The notes under the pieces: generated by a model
What the model was told of the DNA's origin: nothing
Databases searched by the model: none
What the model saw: the letters and a program-made list of their open reading frames with translations, nothing else
DNA from: GCA-2733415 sp049609325
GTDB taxonomy: Bacteria > Bacteroidota > Bacteroidia > Flavobacteriales > Flavobacteriaceae
Assembly: GCA_049609325.1 (NCBI GenBank)
Contig: JBMYYK010000045.1
Location: forward strand, 1 to 11,199
Length of the DNA stretch: 11,199 nucleotides
Direction of reading: 5' to 3'
Made by a program: the position numbers and the translations under genes
In this document: one piece after another, positions 1 to 5,792 of the stretch
How positions within the stretch are numbered: position 1 is the stretch's first letter
Layout: each line of letters opens with the position of its first letter

Positions 1-281
1 TCAGACGATAGTTTTGGTTGTTCAGAGTTTTTATCTTGTGTTCTCTTAGTTCGTTGTGCTTTTCGTGTGTTAGCATCTTCCAAATTCAACGCGTAAATTT
101 TATCGGATTGCTCTTTTGAAAGATCTAATGTTAGCGTCATGTTTTTGGTTCTTAATGTAGCTATTTGTTCTGGAGATAAATCTTTCAAATGCTTCATTTT
201 ATCTGTTTTGTTCGCATGTTTTTCTTGAGCAAAAATTGCAGAGCTCATAACTAATACAGCTAGTAAAATTAATTTTTTCAT
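1..281 (-). CDS. Small secreted Spy/CpxP-like protein, 3' part cut off by the window edge
   Basis: An open frame runs from an ATG at 281-279 to the left edge, giving 93 residues without a stop; the C-terminus lies outside the window. The first 19 residues (MKKLILLAVLVMSSAIFAQ) form a classic signal peptide with Ala-Gln at the cleavage point and no lipobox cysteine, so the product should be a soluble periplasmic protein. The mature part is highly charged and probably helical. It holds LSPEQIATLRTKNMTL (about residues 35-50) and LDLSKEQSDKIYALNLE, a pattern seen in LTxxQ/Spy-like periplasmic proteins of Bacteroidota, which may act as chaperones or metal-stress sensors. It is separated from lysS by a terminator, so it needs its own promoter; I could not find a good TAnnTTTG box before it. 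The family assignment is inferred from pattern only; secretion is well supported. Confidence 0.75.
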   Translation of the reverse strand, partial: MKKLILLAVLVMSSAIFAQEKHANKTDKMKHLKDLSPEQIATLRTKNMTLTLDLSKEQSDKIYALNLEDANTRKAQRTKRTQDKNSEQPKLSS

Positions 282-347
282 GATTGTGATTTTTTAATTG
301 TTTGGTACTTTGACTGCAATAGATACCAAAGGTTTAATTATAAGTAC

Positions 348-378
348 AAAAAAAGGAGCTATTTGTTTAGCTCCTTTT
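348..378 (-). terminator. Intrinsic terminator of lysS
   Basis: A perfect 10-bp inverted repeat (AAAAGGAGCT at 351-360 and AGCTCCTTTT at 369-378) encloses an 8-nt loop. Read on the minus strand, the stem is followed by an unbroken run of seven T (354-348). It lies 22 nt past the lysS stop codon and 67 nt before the next minus-strand gene, so it separates the two transcripts. The symmetric A/T flanks could also let it act on the plus strand, but no plus-strand gene ends here. Confidence 0.9.
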
Positions 379-399
379 CATAAATTTAAAGATGTTATG

Positions 400-2097
400 T
401 TAAACGACTTCAACAAATAAGCCAGCCTCCGTTTTAGATACTTTTGCCAAATTATTTTTCGTTAGTCCTTTAATTGATTTATCCCATTTTTTATTACTTA
501 GTCCAGCTTGTGTTTTTAAATCGTTTAAATCTATTTTCTCAGCTTTTTGAAGTAAGTCAAGTACCAATTTTTCATCGTCATTTAAATCTACAGAAGGCGC
601 TTTGCGTTCTGGTTTCATTTGTGGGAAGAATAATACTTCTTGTATAGATGGGTTGTCAGTTAAAAACATGATTAAACGGTCCATTCCAATCCCTAATCCA
701 GATGTTGGAGGCATACCATATTCTAGAGCTCTTAAAAAGTCAAAGTCAATAAATTCGGTAGCTTCATCATCTCCTTTTTCTGCAAGTTTTAATTGTGCTT
801 CAAAACGTTCGCGTTGGTCAATAGGGTCATTTAATTCTGAATAGGCATTTGCTATTTCTTTACCGCAAACCATTAATTCAAAACGTTCGGTTAATTCTGG
901 ATTGTCTCTATGTTCTTTACACAACGGACTCATTTCTTTCGGATAGTCTGTGATGTATGTTGGCTGTATGTAGTTGCCTTCACATTTTTCTCCGAAAATT
1001 TCATCGATTAACTTTCCTTTACCCATAGTGTCATCAACGTCTATTCCCATGCCTTTAGCAGCATCAAAAATTTCAGCTTCTGTTTTTCCATAAATATCAA
1101 ATCCGGTAAATTCCTTAATAGAATCTGCCATTGTGATACGTTTGTATGGGGCTTTAAAGTCAATTTCTTGTCCGTTAAAGGTTGCTTTAGTAGTTCCGTT
1201 TACAGCAATTGCACAATGCTCTAACAATCGTTCTGTAAAGTCCATCATCCAGTTGTAGTCTTTGTAGGCTACATAAATTTCCATTGCTGTAAATTCTGGA
1301 TTATGAGTTCTGTCCATTCCTTCGTTACGGAAGTTTTTAGAGAATTCATACACGCCTTCAAATCCACCAACAATTAATCGTTTTAAATACAACTCATTTG
1401 CTATACGCATATATAAAGGAATATCTAACGAATTATGATGGGTGATGAAAGGTCTTGCAGCAGCACCACCTGGTATAGCTTGTAAAATTGGTGTTTCAAC
1501 TTCCATGTATCCAGCATCGTTAAAAAAACTACGCATTGCTGTAAACAATTTAGTTCTTTTAATGAAGACGTCTTTTACATGCGGATTTACGGCTAAATCT
1601 GCATAACGTTGTCTGTAGCGCATTTCTGCATCTGTAAAACCATCATGTACATTACCATCGGCATCTACTTTTGGTAATGGTAATGGTTTTAGTGCTTTAC
1701 TTAACAAGCTGAAATTTTTGACTAATACCGTTATTTCACCAACTTGTGTTGTGAATAATTCACCTTCAATTCCGATGAAGTCACCAATGTCAAGTAATTT
1801 TTTATATACGTCGTTATAAAGAGTTTTGTCGTCTCCTGTACAAATTTCATCTCTATTAAAATACACTTGTATGCGTCCTTCGCCATCTTGTAATTCTGCA
1901 AAAGAAGCTTTTCCTTGAATTCTACGGGACATTAAACGTCCTGCAATTACCACCTGTTTACCTTCAACATATGTGTCTTTTATCTGTTTGGAATTAGTGT
2001 TAACAGGATAAAGGTTTGCAGGGTATGGGTTGATGCCCATGTCTCGTAACTTTGTAAGTTTTTCACGTCTTACAATTTCTTGTTCTGATAATTGCAT
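400..2097 (-). CDS. lysS: Lysyl-tRNA synthetase, class II
   Basis: Charges tRNA-Lys with lysine in the cytoplasm using ATP, via lysyl-adenylate. The 565-residue product has the full class II layout: an N-terminal OB-fold anticodon-binding domain (about residues 45-135) and a catalytic core (about 165-495). Motif 2 is at 256-270 (FRNEGMDRTHNPEFT) and motif 3 at 467-475 (GLGIGMDRL, with the ATP-binding Arg). The lysine-site loop GGAAARPF is at 210-217, and CGKEIANAYSELNDP (411-425) is typical of LysRS. It is about 60 residues longer than the E. coli enzyme because of a C-terminal extension (about 500-565) that looks like a small helical or winged-helix domain and is, as I recall, common in Bacteroidota LysRS. 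The ATG at 2097 fits a -7 box about 28 nt upstream and leaves a leader of roughly 20 nt. A strong terminator follows. Monocistronic; nothing odd in frame or motifs. Confidence 0.98.
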   Translation of the reverse strand: MQLSEQEIVRREKLTKLRDMGINPYPANLYPVNTNSKQIKDTYVEGKQVVIAGRLMSRRIQGKASFAELQDGEGRIQVYFNRDEICTGDDKTLYNDVYKKLLDIGDFIGIEGELFTTQVGEITVLVKNFSLLSKALKPLPLPKVDADGNVHDGFTDAEMRYRQRYADLAVNPHVKDVFIKRTKLFTAMRSFFNDAGYMEVETPILQAIPGGAAARPFITHHNSLDIPLYMRIANELYLKRLIVGGFEGVYEFSKNFRNEGMDRTHNPEFTAMEIYVAYKDYNWMMDFTERLLEHCAIAVNGTTKATFNGQEIDFKAPYKRITMADSIKEFTGFDIYGKTEAEIFDAAKGMGIDVDDTMGKGKLIDEIFGEKCEGNYIQPTYITDYPKEMSPLCKEHRDNPELTERFELMVCGKEIANAYSELNDPIDQRERFEAQLKLAEKGDDEATEFIDFDFLRALEYGMPPTSGLGIGMDRLIMFLTDNPSIQEVLFFPQMKPERKAPSVDLNDDEKLVLDLLQKAEKIDLNDLKTQAGLSNKKWDKSIKGLTKNNLAKVSKTEAGLFVEVV

Positions 2098-2124
2098 TTG
2101 TATTTTGTTTTAAAAAATAAGTTG

Positions 2125-2132
2125 CAAAATTA
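2125..2132 (-). promoter_or_regulatory. Promoter -7 box for lysS (TAATTTTG)
   Basis: Read on the minus strand this is TAATTTTG, an exact match to the Bacteroidota -7 consensus TAnnTTTG. It ends 27 nt before the lysS ATG, so transcription would start about 20 nt upstream of the gene. I see no good TTTG -33 element at the expected distance, so the call rests on one box and its position. Confidence 0.6.
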
Positions 2133-2209
2133 CGTAAAATATAAGTGCAGTAAAAATGAAAAGATTAGAAATGCTAACTTGTGTCTACTCTTTTGTTATT
2201 AGGGGGTAA

Positions 2210-2587
2210 CTAACACCATAAATGGGTGTTTCTAAAGAACGTGAATACGATTAAAACTAATAAGATAATCAATAGCCCTTTGGTAGAAATATCAATATCA
2301 GGGAAATTGATATTGAATGGTTTTAACGTAAAACTGAAAAAGATGTATGTGAGTAGTGGAGCAAAAAAATAAATGAAAATATTTAGTTTTCCTGCTTCAA
2401 TAAAATTACCGTGTAATAATTGATGAAACGCACGTTGTCCGCCACAACCCGGGCAGTCAATATTAGCAATGCGTTTAGTCATGCATATAGCAAAAGGCGT
2501 AGTGTTATCTGCAGGATTATTGGTATAAAAATATCTAATACCAATACAAAATAAGATGATGGCGCAAATTGCAACGAATTTTTTCAT
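2210..2587 (-). CDS. DUF2752 family small membrane protein
   Basis: A 125-residue protein with three predicted membrane segments (about residues 3-20, 69-87 and 103-118). Between the first two lies the motif CPGCGGQRAFHQLLHG (45-60), the hallmark of the DUF2752 family (PF10825). The paired cysteines C45 and C48 plus the conserved GGQRA stretch suggest a metal or redox site, but the family's function is not known. It follows the CD225-like gene by 50 nt on the same strand, and the two are probably co-transcribed at a reduced level, because a terminator hairpin ends 3 nt before this start codon. The ATG at 2587 is preferred because the next Met (residue 36) would remove the first membrane helix. 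The protein ends in a Cys. No terminator is seen after it; the lysS promoter comes next. Confidence 0.88.
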   Translation of the reverse strand: MKKFVAICAIILFCIGIRYFYTNNPADNTTPFAICMTKRIANIDCPGCGGQRAFHQLLHGNFIEAGKLNIFIYFFAPLLTYIFFSFTLKPFNINFPDIDISTKGLLIILLVLIVFTFFRNTHLWC

Positions 2588-2590
2588 AAT

Positions 2591-2619
2591 AAAAAAGGCC
2601 GGTAAAGAACTACCGGCCT
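2591..2619 (-). terminator. Intrinsic terminator-like hairpin between CD225 and DUF2752 genes
   Basis: A perfect 9-bp inverted repeat (AGGCCGGTA at 2596-2604, TACCGGCCT at 2611-2619) with a 6-nt loop, read on the minus strand as a GC-rich stem followed by a T run (2596-2591). It starts 19 nt past the CD225 stop codon. The T run ends only 3 nt before the DUF2752 ATG at 2587. It should therefore terminate much of the CD225 transcript, and in read-through RNA it would cover the ribosome-binding region of the next gene. Confidence 0.85.
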
Positions 2620-2637
2620 GTGTGGTATTATTATATA

Positions 2638-2955
2638 TTATTGGTTCATTTGGTACTGTTCCATGGCTTCATTGAATTTTTCCATAGTATCATCCCAGTT
2701 CATACCAACATAAGCTAAGTAGATTAATGCAATTCCGATGGCAATTAAAGCTAAAAGTTTAGCGTTTTTAGAAGCACTTTCGGCACCAGAATAATCATTT
2801 GCTTCAAACTTCTTTTTTACTTGAGTTGCCATGACTATAGCTACAATACCAAGTATAAAACCGATGCAACACGGAGAGCAGCATCCGATAATAGTTGCGG
2901 CTATTGCCAAAGCCATATGGTTACTAGGCATGGTGTTATTTGTTGAATTTTCCAT
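2638..2955 (-). CDS. CD225/dispanin family membrane protein
   Basis: A 105-residue protein with two membrane segments (about residues 15-43 and 66-84). The first holds the cysteine-rich CCSPCCIGFILGIVAIVMA (25-43), followed by a basic loop (TQVKKKF, 45-50) and DYSGAESASKNAKLLAL (54-70). This is the CD225/dispanin (IFITM-like, PF04505) pattern: a Cys/Pro helix, a short charged loop with the 'GA..AS..AK' signature, then a second helix. In bacteria these proteins have no established function; the animal relatives alter membrane fusion, which cannot be carried over. The short C-terminal tail is acidic and Met/Gln-rich. The gene is first in a minus-strand pair with DUF2752 and divergent from the YqaE/Pmp3 gene. 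I could not identify an exact -7 box for it in the 120-bp divergent gap. Confidence 0.85.
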   Translation of the reverse strand: MENSTNNTMPSNHMALAIAATIIGCCSPCCIGFILGIVAIVMATQVKKKFEANDYSGAESASKNAKLLALIAIGIALIYLAYVGMNWDDTMEKFNEAMEQYQMNQ

Positions 2956-3012
2956 AAAAAATTAATGTTAGTTGTTTAGTTATGCTAATGTAGTGTATTT
3001 TTAAGTATAAAT

Positions 3013-3020
3013 TAAATTTG
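3013..3020 (+). promoter_or_regulatory. Promoter -7 box for the YqaE/Pmp3 gene (TAAATTTG)
   Basis: Exact match to TAnnTTTG inside the divergent gap between the CD225 and YqaE/Pmp3 genes. It implies a start near 3025 and a leader of about 50 nt. It overlaps the small palindrome TTTGTAACAAA (3017-3027). A clear -33 TTTG element is not visible at the usual distance. Confidence 0.5.
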
Positions 3021-3075
3021 TAACAAACTACTAGATTTCACTACAGATACAATACATCAATCATAAAAAAACATC

Positions 3076-3234
3076 ATGAGTATTTGGAGAGTATTATTAT
3101 CAATCTTGTTTCCACCTTTAGCAGTTCTAGATAAAGGTTGTGGCTCAGTAATTATCGTGTTTATATTAACGTGTTTAGGTTGGATTCCTGGAGTTATTGC
3201 GGCATTAATCATTTTAAATAATCCGAACAGATAA
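3076..3234 (+). CDS. YqaE/Pmp3 family membrane protein (52 residues)
   Basis: A small gene from ATG 3076 to TAA 3232-3234. The product has two membrane helices joined by a short turn: the first contains LLSILFPPLAVLDKGCG (residues 7-23), the second VIIVFILTCLGWIPGVIAAL (25-44), and it ends in LNNPNR. The paired prolines in helix 1, the Gly-Cys-Gly turn and the LGWIPGVIAA motif match the YqaE/Pmp3/UPF0057 family (PF01679). These are tiny inner-membrane proteins linked in yeast and plants to membrane potential and salt or cold tolerance; the bacterial role is poorly known. It has normal length for the family. It is the first gene of a plus-strand pair with the 119-residue membrane protein that starts 35 nt later, and is divergent from the CD225 gene. 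Confidence 0.92.
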   Translation: MSIWRVLLSILFPPLAVLDKGCGSVIIVFILTCLGWIPGVIAALIILNNPNR

Positions 3235-3269
3235 TTGTTTAGATTTGTGGGTATAAATACTCGTGATAT

Positions 3270-3629
3270 ATGAAACTGACAAAATCAACTAAATACGCTA
3301 CAATTGTAATTTCTGTATTAGCTGCTTCATTGGTTAATGAATACCTTGTGAAGTTAGTCAATTCATATTATAAAGAAGGGACGTATGTATCTGTGTTGAT
3401 AGGGATGATAGTGACAGTAATCATTTTTGTGCCGATGTTTGGTTTTGTAAAAGGCCTAATGGATAAGGCTTCAAAATCATATTTAAAAGCCAGTAAGAAA
3501 ATAGCAAAGAAAAATAGCACAGGGTTACTTTTAGGGTTTTTAATTGCATTTGCAATATTGTTTGTGTTTTTTGCTCAGGTAAGACACAATATTGATGTGA
3601 TTGGAAGATTATCTGCCGCTATAAAATAG
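3270..3629 (+). CDS. Hypothetical membrane protein with three predicted helices (119 residues)
   Basis: I do not recognise this protein. It shows three hydrophobic segments: residues 10-30, 39-60 (YVSVLIGMIVTVIIFVPMFGF) and 84-104. The loop between the second and third is strongly basic (KASKSYLKASKKIAKKN, 66-82), which by the positive-inside rule places that loop in the cytoplasm and the N-terminus outside or in the periplasm. The ATG at 3270 gives a reasonable N-terminus (MKLTKSTKYA). It begins 35 nt after the YqaE/Pmp3 stop with no terminator between, so the two are probably co-transcribed. Its stop codon (TAG, 3627-3629) abuts the likely lipB -7 box. Codon use and base composition look like those of the neighbours. 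That it is a real gene is likely from length, membrane pattern and snug fit; no function can be given. Confidence 0.7.
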   Translation: MKLTKSTKYATIVISVLAASLVNEYLVKLVNSYYKEGTYVSVLIGMIVTVIIFVPMFGFVKGLMDKASKSYLKASKKIAKKNSTGLLLGFLIAFAILFVFFAQVRHNIDVIGRLSAAIK

Positions 3630-3637
3630 TATCTTTG
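3630..3637 (+). promoter_or_regulatory. Promoter -7 box for lipB (TATCTTTG)
   Basis: TATCTTTG is an exact TAnnTTTG match that begins at the base after the stop codon of the preceding gene. A start near 3643 would leave a leader of about 18 nt before the lipB ATG at 3661. The closest upstream TTG (3601-3603) is 26 nt away, longer than usual. It suggests lipB has its own promoter rather than depending on the upstream pair. Confidence 0.6.
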
Positions 3638-3660
3638 TACATTGAAATAAGACCTGTGAG

Positions 3661-4362
3661 ATGAACAAAAAAGTTATTGTGCAAGATTTAGGAAGCAAGG
3701 ATTATAAGGCTTCATGGGAATATCAAGAAGAATTGTTTAAGGCAATTGTTGATACTAAAATCAAGAATAGAAGAGAAGATGCTGGTCTTGAAACAGATAA
3801 CTACTTGTTGTTTGTTGAGCATCCGCATGTGTATACCTTGGGTAAAAGCGGTGATATTTCAAACTTGTTGTTAAATGAGCAGCAACTTACAGAAAAGGGT
3901 GCTACATTTTATAAAATAAATAGAGGAGGCGATATCACATATCATGGCCCAGGGCAAATTGTAGGTTATCCAATTTTAGATTTAGAAAACTTTTTTACAG
4001 ACATACATAAATACTTACGCTTACTAGAAGAGGCAATAATTTTAACCTTAGCTGAATACGGATTAGAATCTGAACGTAGTCCAGGTGAAACTGGTGTATG
4101 GCTAGGTGTAGGCACGCCTTTTGCGCGTAAAATTTGTGCGATGGGTGTACGAGCTAGCAGATGGGTCACCATGCATGGCTTTGCCTTAAATGTAAATGCT
4201 GATTTAGGGTATTTTGATAATATTATTCCTTGTGGTATACGTGGTAAAGCCGTTACATCAATGCATGCCGAGTTAGGACAAACTATTTCTGAGGAAGAGG
4301 TGAAAACAAAAATTAAATCGCACTTTGTTGAGCTGTTTGAAGCAGAGTTGATAGTTAAATAA
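3661..4362 (+). CDS. lipB: Lipoyl(octanoyl) transferase LipB
   Basis: Transfers octanoyl groups from octanoyl-acyl carrier protein to lysines of lipoate-dependent proteins (E2 subunits of pyruvate and 2-oxoglutarate dehydrogenase, GcvH); LipA then inserts sulfur. The 233-residue product has the family signature RGGDITYHGPGQIVGYPI (88-105), the conserved FVEHPHVYTLGKSG (51-64), and the catalytic pair: Lys157 in KICAMGVRASRWVTMHG and Cys191 in FDNIIPCGI. The PGETGVW motif (141-147) is also present. Length is slightly above that of the E. coli enzyme (213), partly from a longer N-terminal stretch (NRREDAGLETDNY, 36-48). ATG 3661 sits about 24 nt after a -7 box. It converges on the OmpA-family gene with 6 nt between stop codons. 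lipA is not in the window. No missing residues. Confidence 0.97.
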   Translation: MNKKVIVQDLGSKDYKASWEYQEELFKAIVDTKIKNRREDAGLETDNYLLFVEHPHVYTLGKSGDISNLLLNEQQLTEKGATFYKINRGGDITYHGPGQIVGYPILDLENFFTDIHKYLRLLEEAIILTLAEYGLESERSPGETGVWLGVGTPFARKICAMGVRASRWVTMHGFALNVNADLGYFDNIIPCGIRGKAVTSMHAELGQTISEEEVKTKIKSHFVELFEAELIVK

Positions 4363-4368
4363 TAGTTG

Positions 4369-5649
4369 TTAATTTACTTTAATAAACTCCACACGTCTAT
4401 TTTGTGCTTTTCCTGCAGAAGTATTATTGTCTGCTATTGGACTGTTGGCTCCCTTTCCTTGAGTTTGTAATCTGTTTATAGGTATATTGTAGATAGTGTT
4501 CAGAGCTTTTTTTACGGCTTCAGCTCGTTCTTTTGATAGTTCTAGGTTTGCTGCTGCATTACCATCAGAGTCTGTATGACCAATGATGTTAAGTTTCATA
4601 GATGGTTCTTGTTGTAATACTTGAGAAACTTGACGAATAATACCGTAAGATTGAGGTTTAATTATTGCCTTACCAGAGTCAAACAATATACCGTTTGTAG
4701 AGACTCTCCCTTCTGTCATGAGTTTGCGCCTTAAATCTACGCCGCCTTCTGCAATTTTTAGGTTGCCAATAAATATATTGCCTTTTTCATCAGGAAGACC
4801 ATGTAGATTAAATTTTAAGAAACCAATTTTTTCAGGCTTATAAATAAATTGTGGAATGTCAATATACTTTGTTTCATTAACCCAACATCTAAAACGAGTT
4901 TTGTTAACTGCTATAGATATGTGTGGTGTGTTAAGTACAGGTTTTCGAATATCTGCAGATACTGTAGTGTTAACTTTTAAATTACCATGGTTAGTGTTTT
5001 TTACAATAAGGCCAAAAGCTCTATATTGTCCAAAAGGAATAGCGGTGTATGCGTAATCTCTTCCGTTTGTAAAACCATTATTGTCATCAAGGGTAACATA
5101 TAACTTGGCGTTTGATGACGTGTTTTGTTCAAGGCCAACGGTGAAAAGATCAAACTCAATGGTGTAGTCATCAGAAAGTTTATTGGCTATTAAAGGAATG
5201 TATGTAATACCATGTCCAGATTTAAGCTGAAGCCATTTGTTGCTAGATTTGTTAATTTTTACAACTTCTCCTGAGCCATTTGTATTCCATTTACTAGGAA
5301 AATCTCCTATAAAATCTTGTGAGTAATTATCAAAAAATATAAGCTTATCTCCAGGAACGAAATCAAATTTACGATACACTTCTAGTTTACTAGATTGAGG
5401 TTGGTTATTTGTGGGGATAGACACAATTCTATTGTCATCATTGTTTTCTAGGGTGTTGTTGGTAGGTTTTTGATTTGGATCTAGTATAGAATCCATGGTT
5501 TTTTTAGTTTCGTTCTCTACCTTGTTTTTAAGTTTTTTTTCAACAGCATTCTCTGCTTTTTTTTGAAGTTTTTTCCATATTTGGGCATTAGCAGTTGAGT
5601 AACAAAACAATATTGCTAAACTCAAGGTTAGTTTTAAAATAGGTCTCAT
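4369..5649 (-). CDS. OmpA-family outer-membrane/peptidoglycan-binding protein with central sandwich-like domain
   Basis: A 426-residue exported protein with three parts. Residues 1-22 are a signal peptide ending ANA-Q. Residues 25-50 form a lysine/glutamate-rich helix, probably coiled coil, followed by a low-complexity Asn/Pro/Gln linker (about 55-88). The central region (about 95-300) is beta-rich and includes FDNYSQDFIGDFPSKW (106-121) and FLKFNLHG (277-284). It looks like a concanavalin/LamG-type sandwich, which I infer from pattern only. The C-terminus (318-426) is a clear OmpA domain (PF00691): ILFDSGKAIIKPQS, GHTDSDGNAAANLELSKERA (357-376) and NRRVEF (417-422), with the Asp and Arg expected to bind diaminopimelate in peptidoglycan. 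There is no beta-barrel and no lipobox cysteine at a signal cleavage site (Cys16 lies inside the hydrophobic core). A -7 box lies 96 nt upstream. It converges on lipB without a visible terminator. Confidence 0.9.
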   Translation of the reverse strand: MRPILKLTLSLAILFCYSTANAQIWKKLQKKAENAVEKKLKNKVENETKKTMDSILDPNQKPTNNTLENNDDNRIVSIPTNNQPQSSKLEVYRKFDFVPGDKLIFFDNYSQDFIGDFPSKWNTNGSGEVVKINKSSNKWLQLKSGHGITYIPLIANKLSDDYTIEFDLFTVGLEQNTSSNAKLYVTLDDNNGFTNGRDYAYTAIPFGQYRAFGLIVKNTNHGNLKVNTTVSADIRKPVLNTPHISIAVNKTRFRCWVNETKYIDIPQFIYKPEKIGFLKFNLHGLPDEKGNIFIGNLKIAEGGVDLRRKLMTEGRVSTNGILFDSGKAIIKPQSYGIIRQVSQVLQQEPSMKLNIIGHTDSDGNAAANLELSKERAEAVKKALNTIYNIPINRLQTQGKGANSPIADNNTSAGKAQNRRVEFIKVN

Positions 5650-5744
5650 GGTTTACATCATTTATTTGTCAATTAAAATAAGTGAAGTAGTTATTTTGGA
5701 GGAAATAAGAATTGGGTGTGATCTTTGTGGTAATAGTTATATTG

Positions 5745-5752
5745 CAAAAATA
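5745..5752 (-). promoter_or_regulatory. Promoter -7 box for the OmpA-family gene (TATTTTTG)
   Basis: Minus-strand TATTTTTG matches TAnnTTTG and is followed by the common CAAT. It implies a start near 5738 and a leader of about 90 nt, longer than at the other genes here. No closer box is seen. The long leader could carry regulation, but I see no strong hairpin in it. Confidence 0.5.
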
Positions 5753-5792
5753 CGATATATTACTGATATTCAGATAGGTGCGAATGTAAAAG

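Noticed and set aside
602..844. Plus-strand open frame of 80 codons inside lysS
   Set aside because: It is antisense to a highly conserved part of lysS (motif 3 region), has no promoter box or family resemblance, and is the expected shadow of a conserved coding frame.
1665..1685. Short tandem repeat (GGTAAT twice) inside lysS
   Set aside because: It encodes the Leu-Pro-Leu-Pro stretch of the protein (KPLPLPK); a coding effect rather than a regulatory or mobile repeat.
2212..2230. Inverted repeat AACACC / GGTGTT at the end of the DUF2752 gene
   Set aside because: It lies within the last codons, has only six pairs and no T run after it; coding constraint and chance explain it.
3966..4172. Minus-strand open frame of 68 codons inside lipB
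   Set aside because: Antisense to the LipB catalytic region, without recognisable protein features; lipB itself has all its motifs.
4856..5056. Plus-strand open frame of 66 codons inside the OmpA-family gene
   Set aside because: Antisense shadow; no promoter, no plausible domain, and the opposite frame is a clear exported OmpA-family protein.
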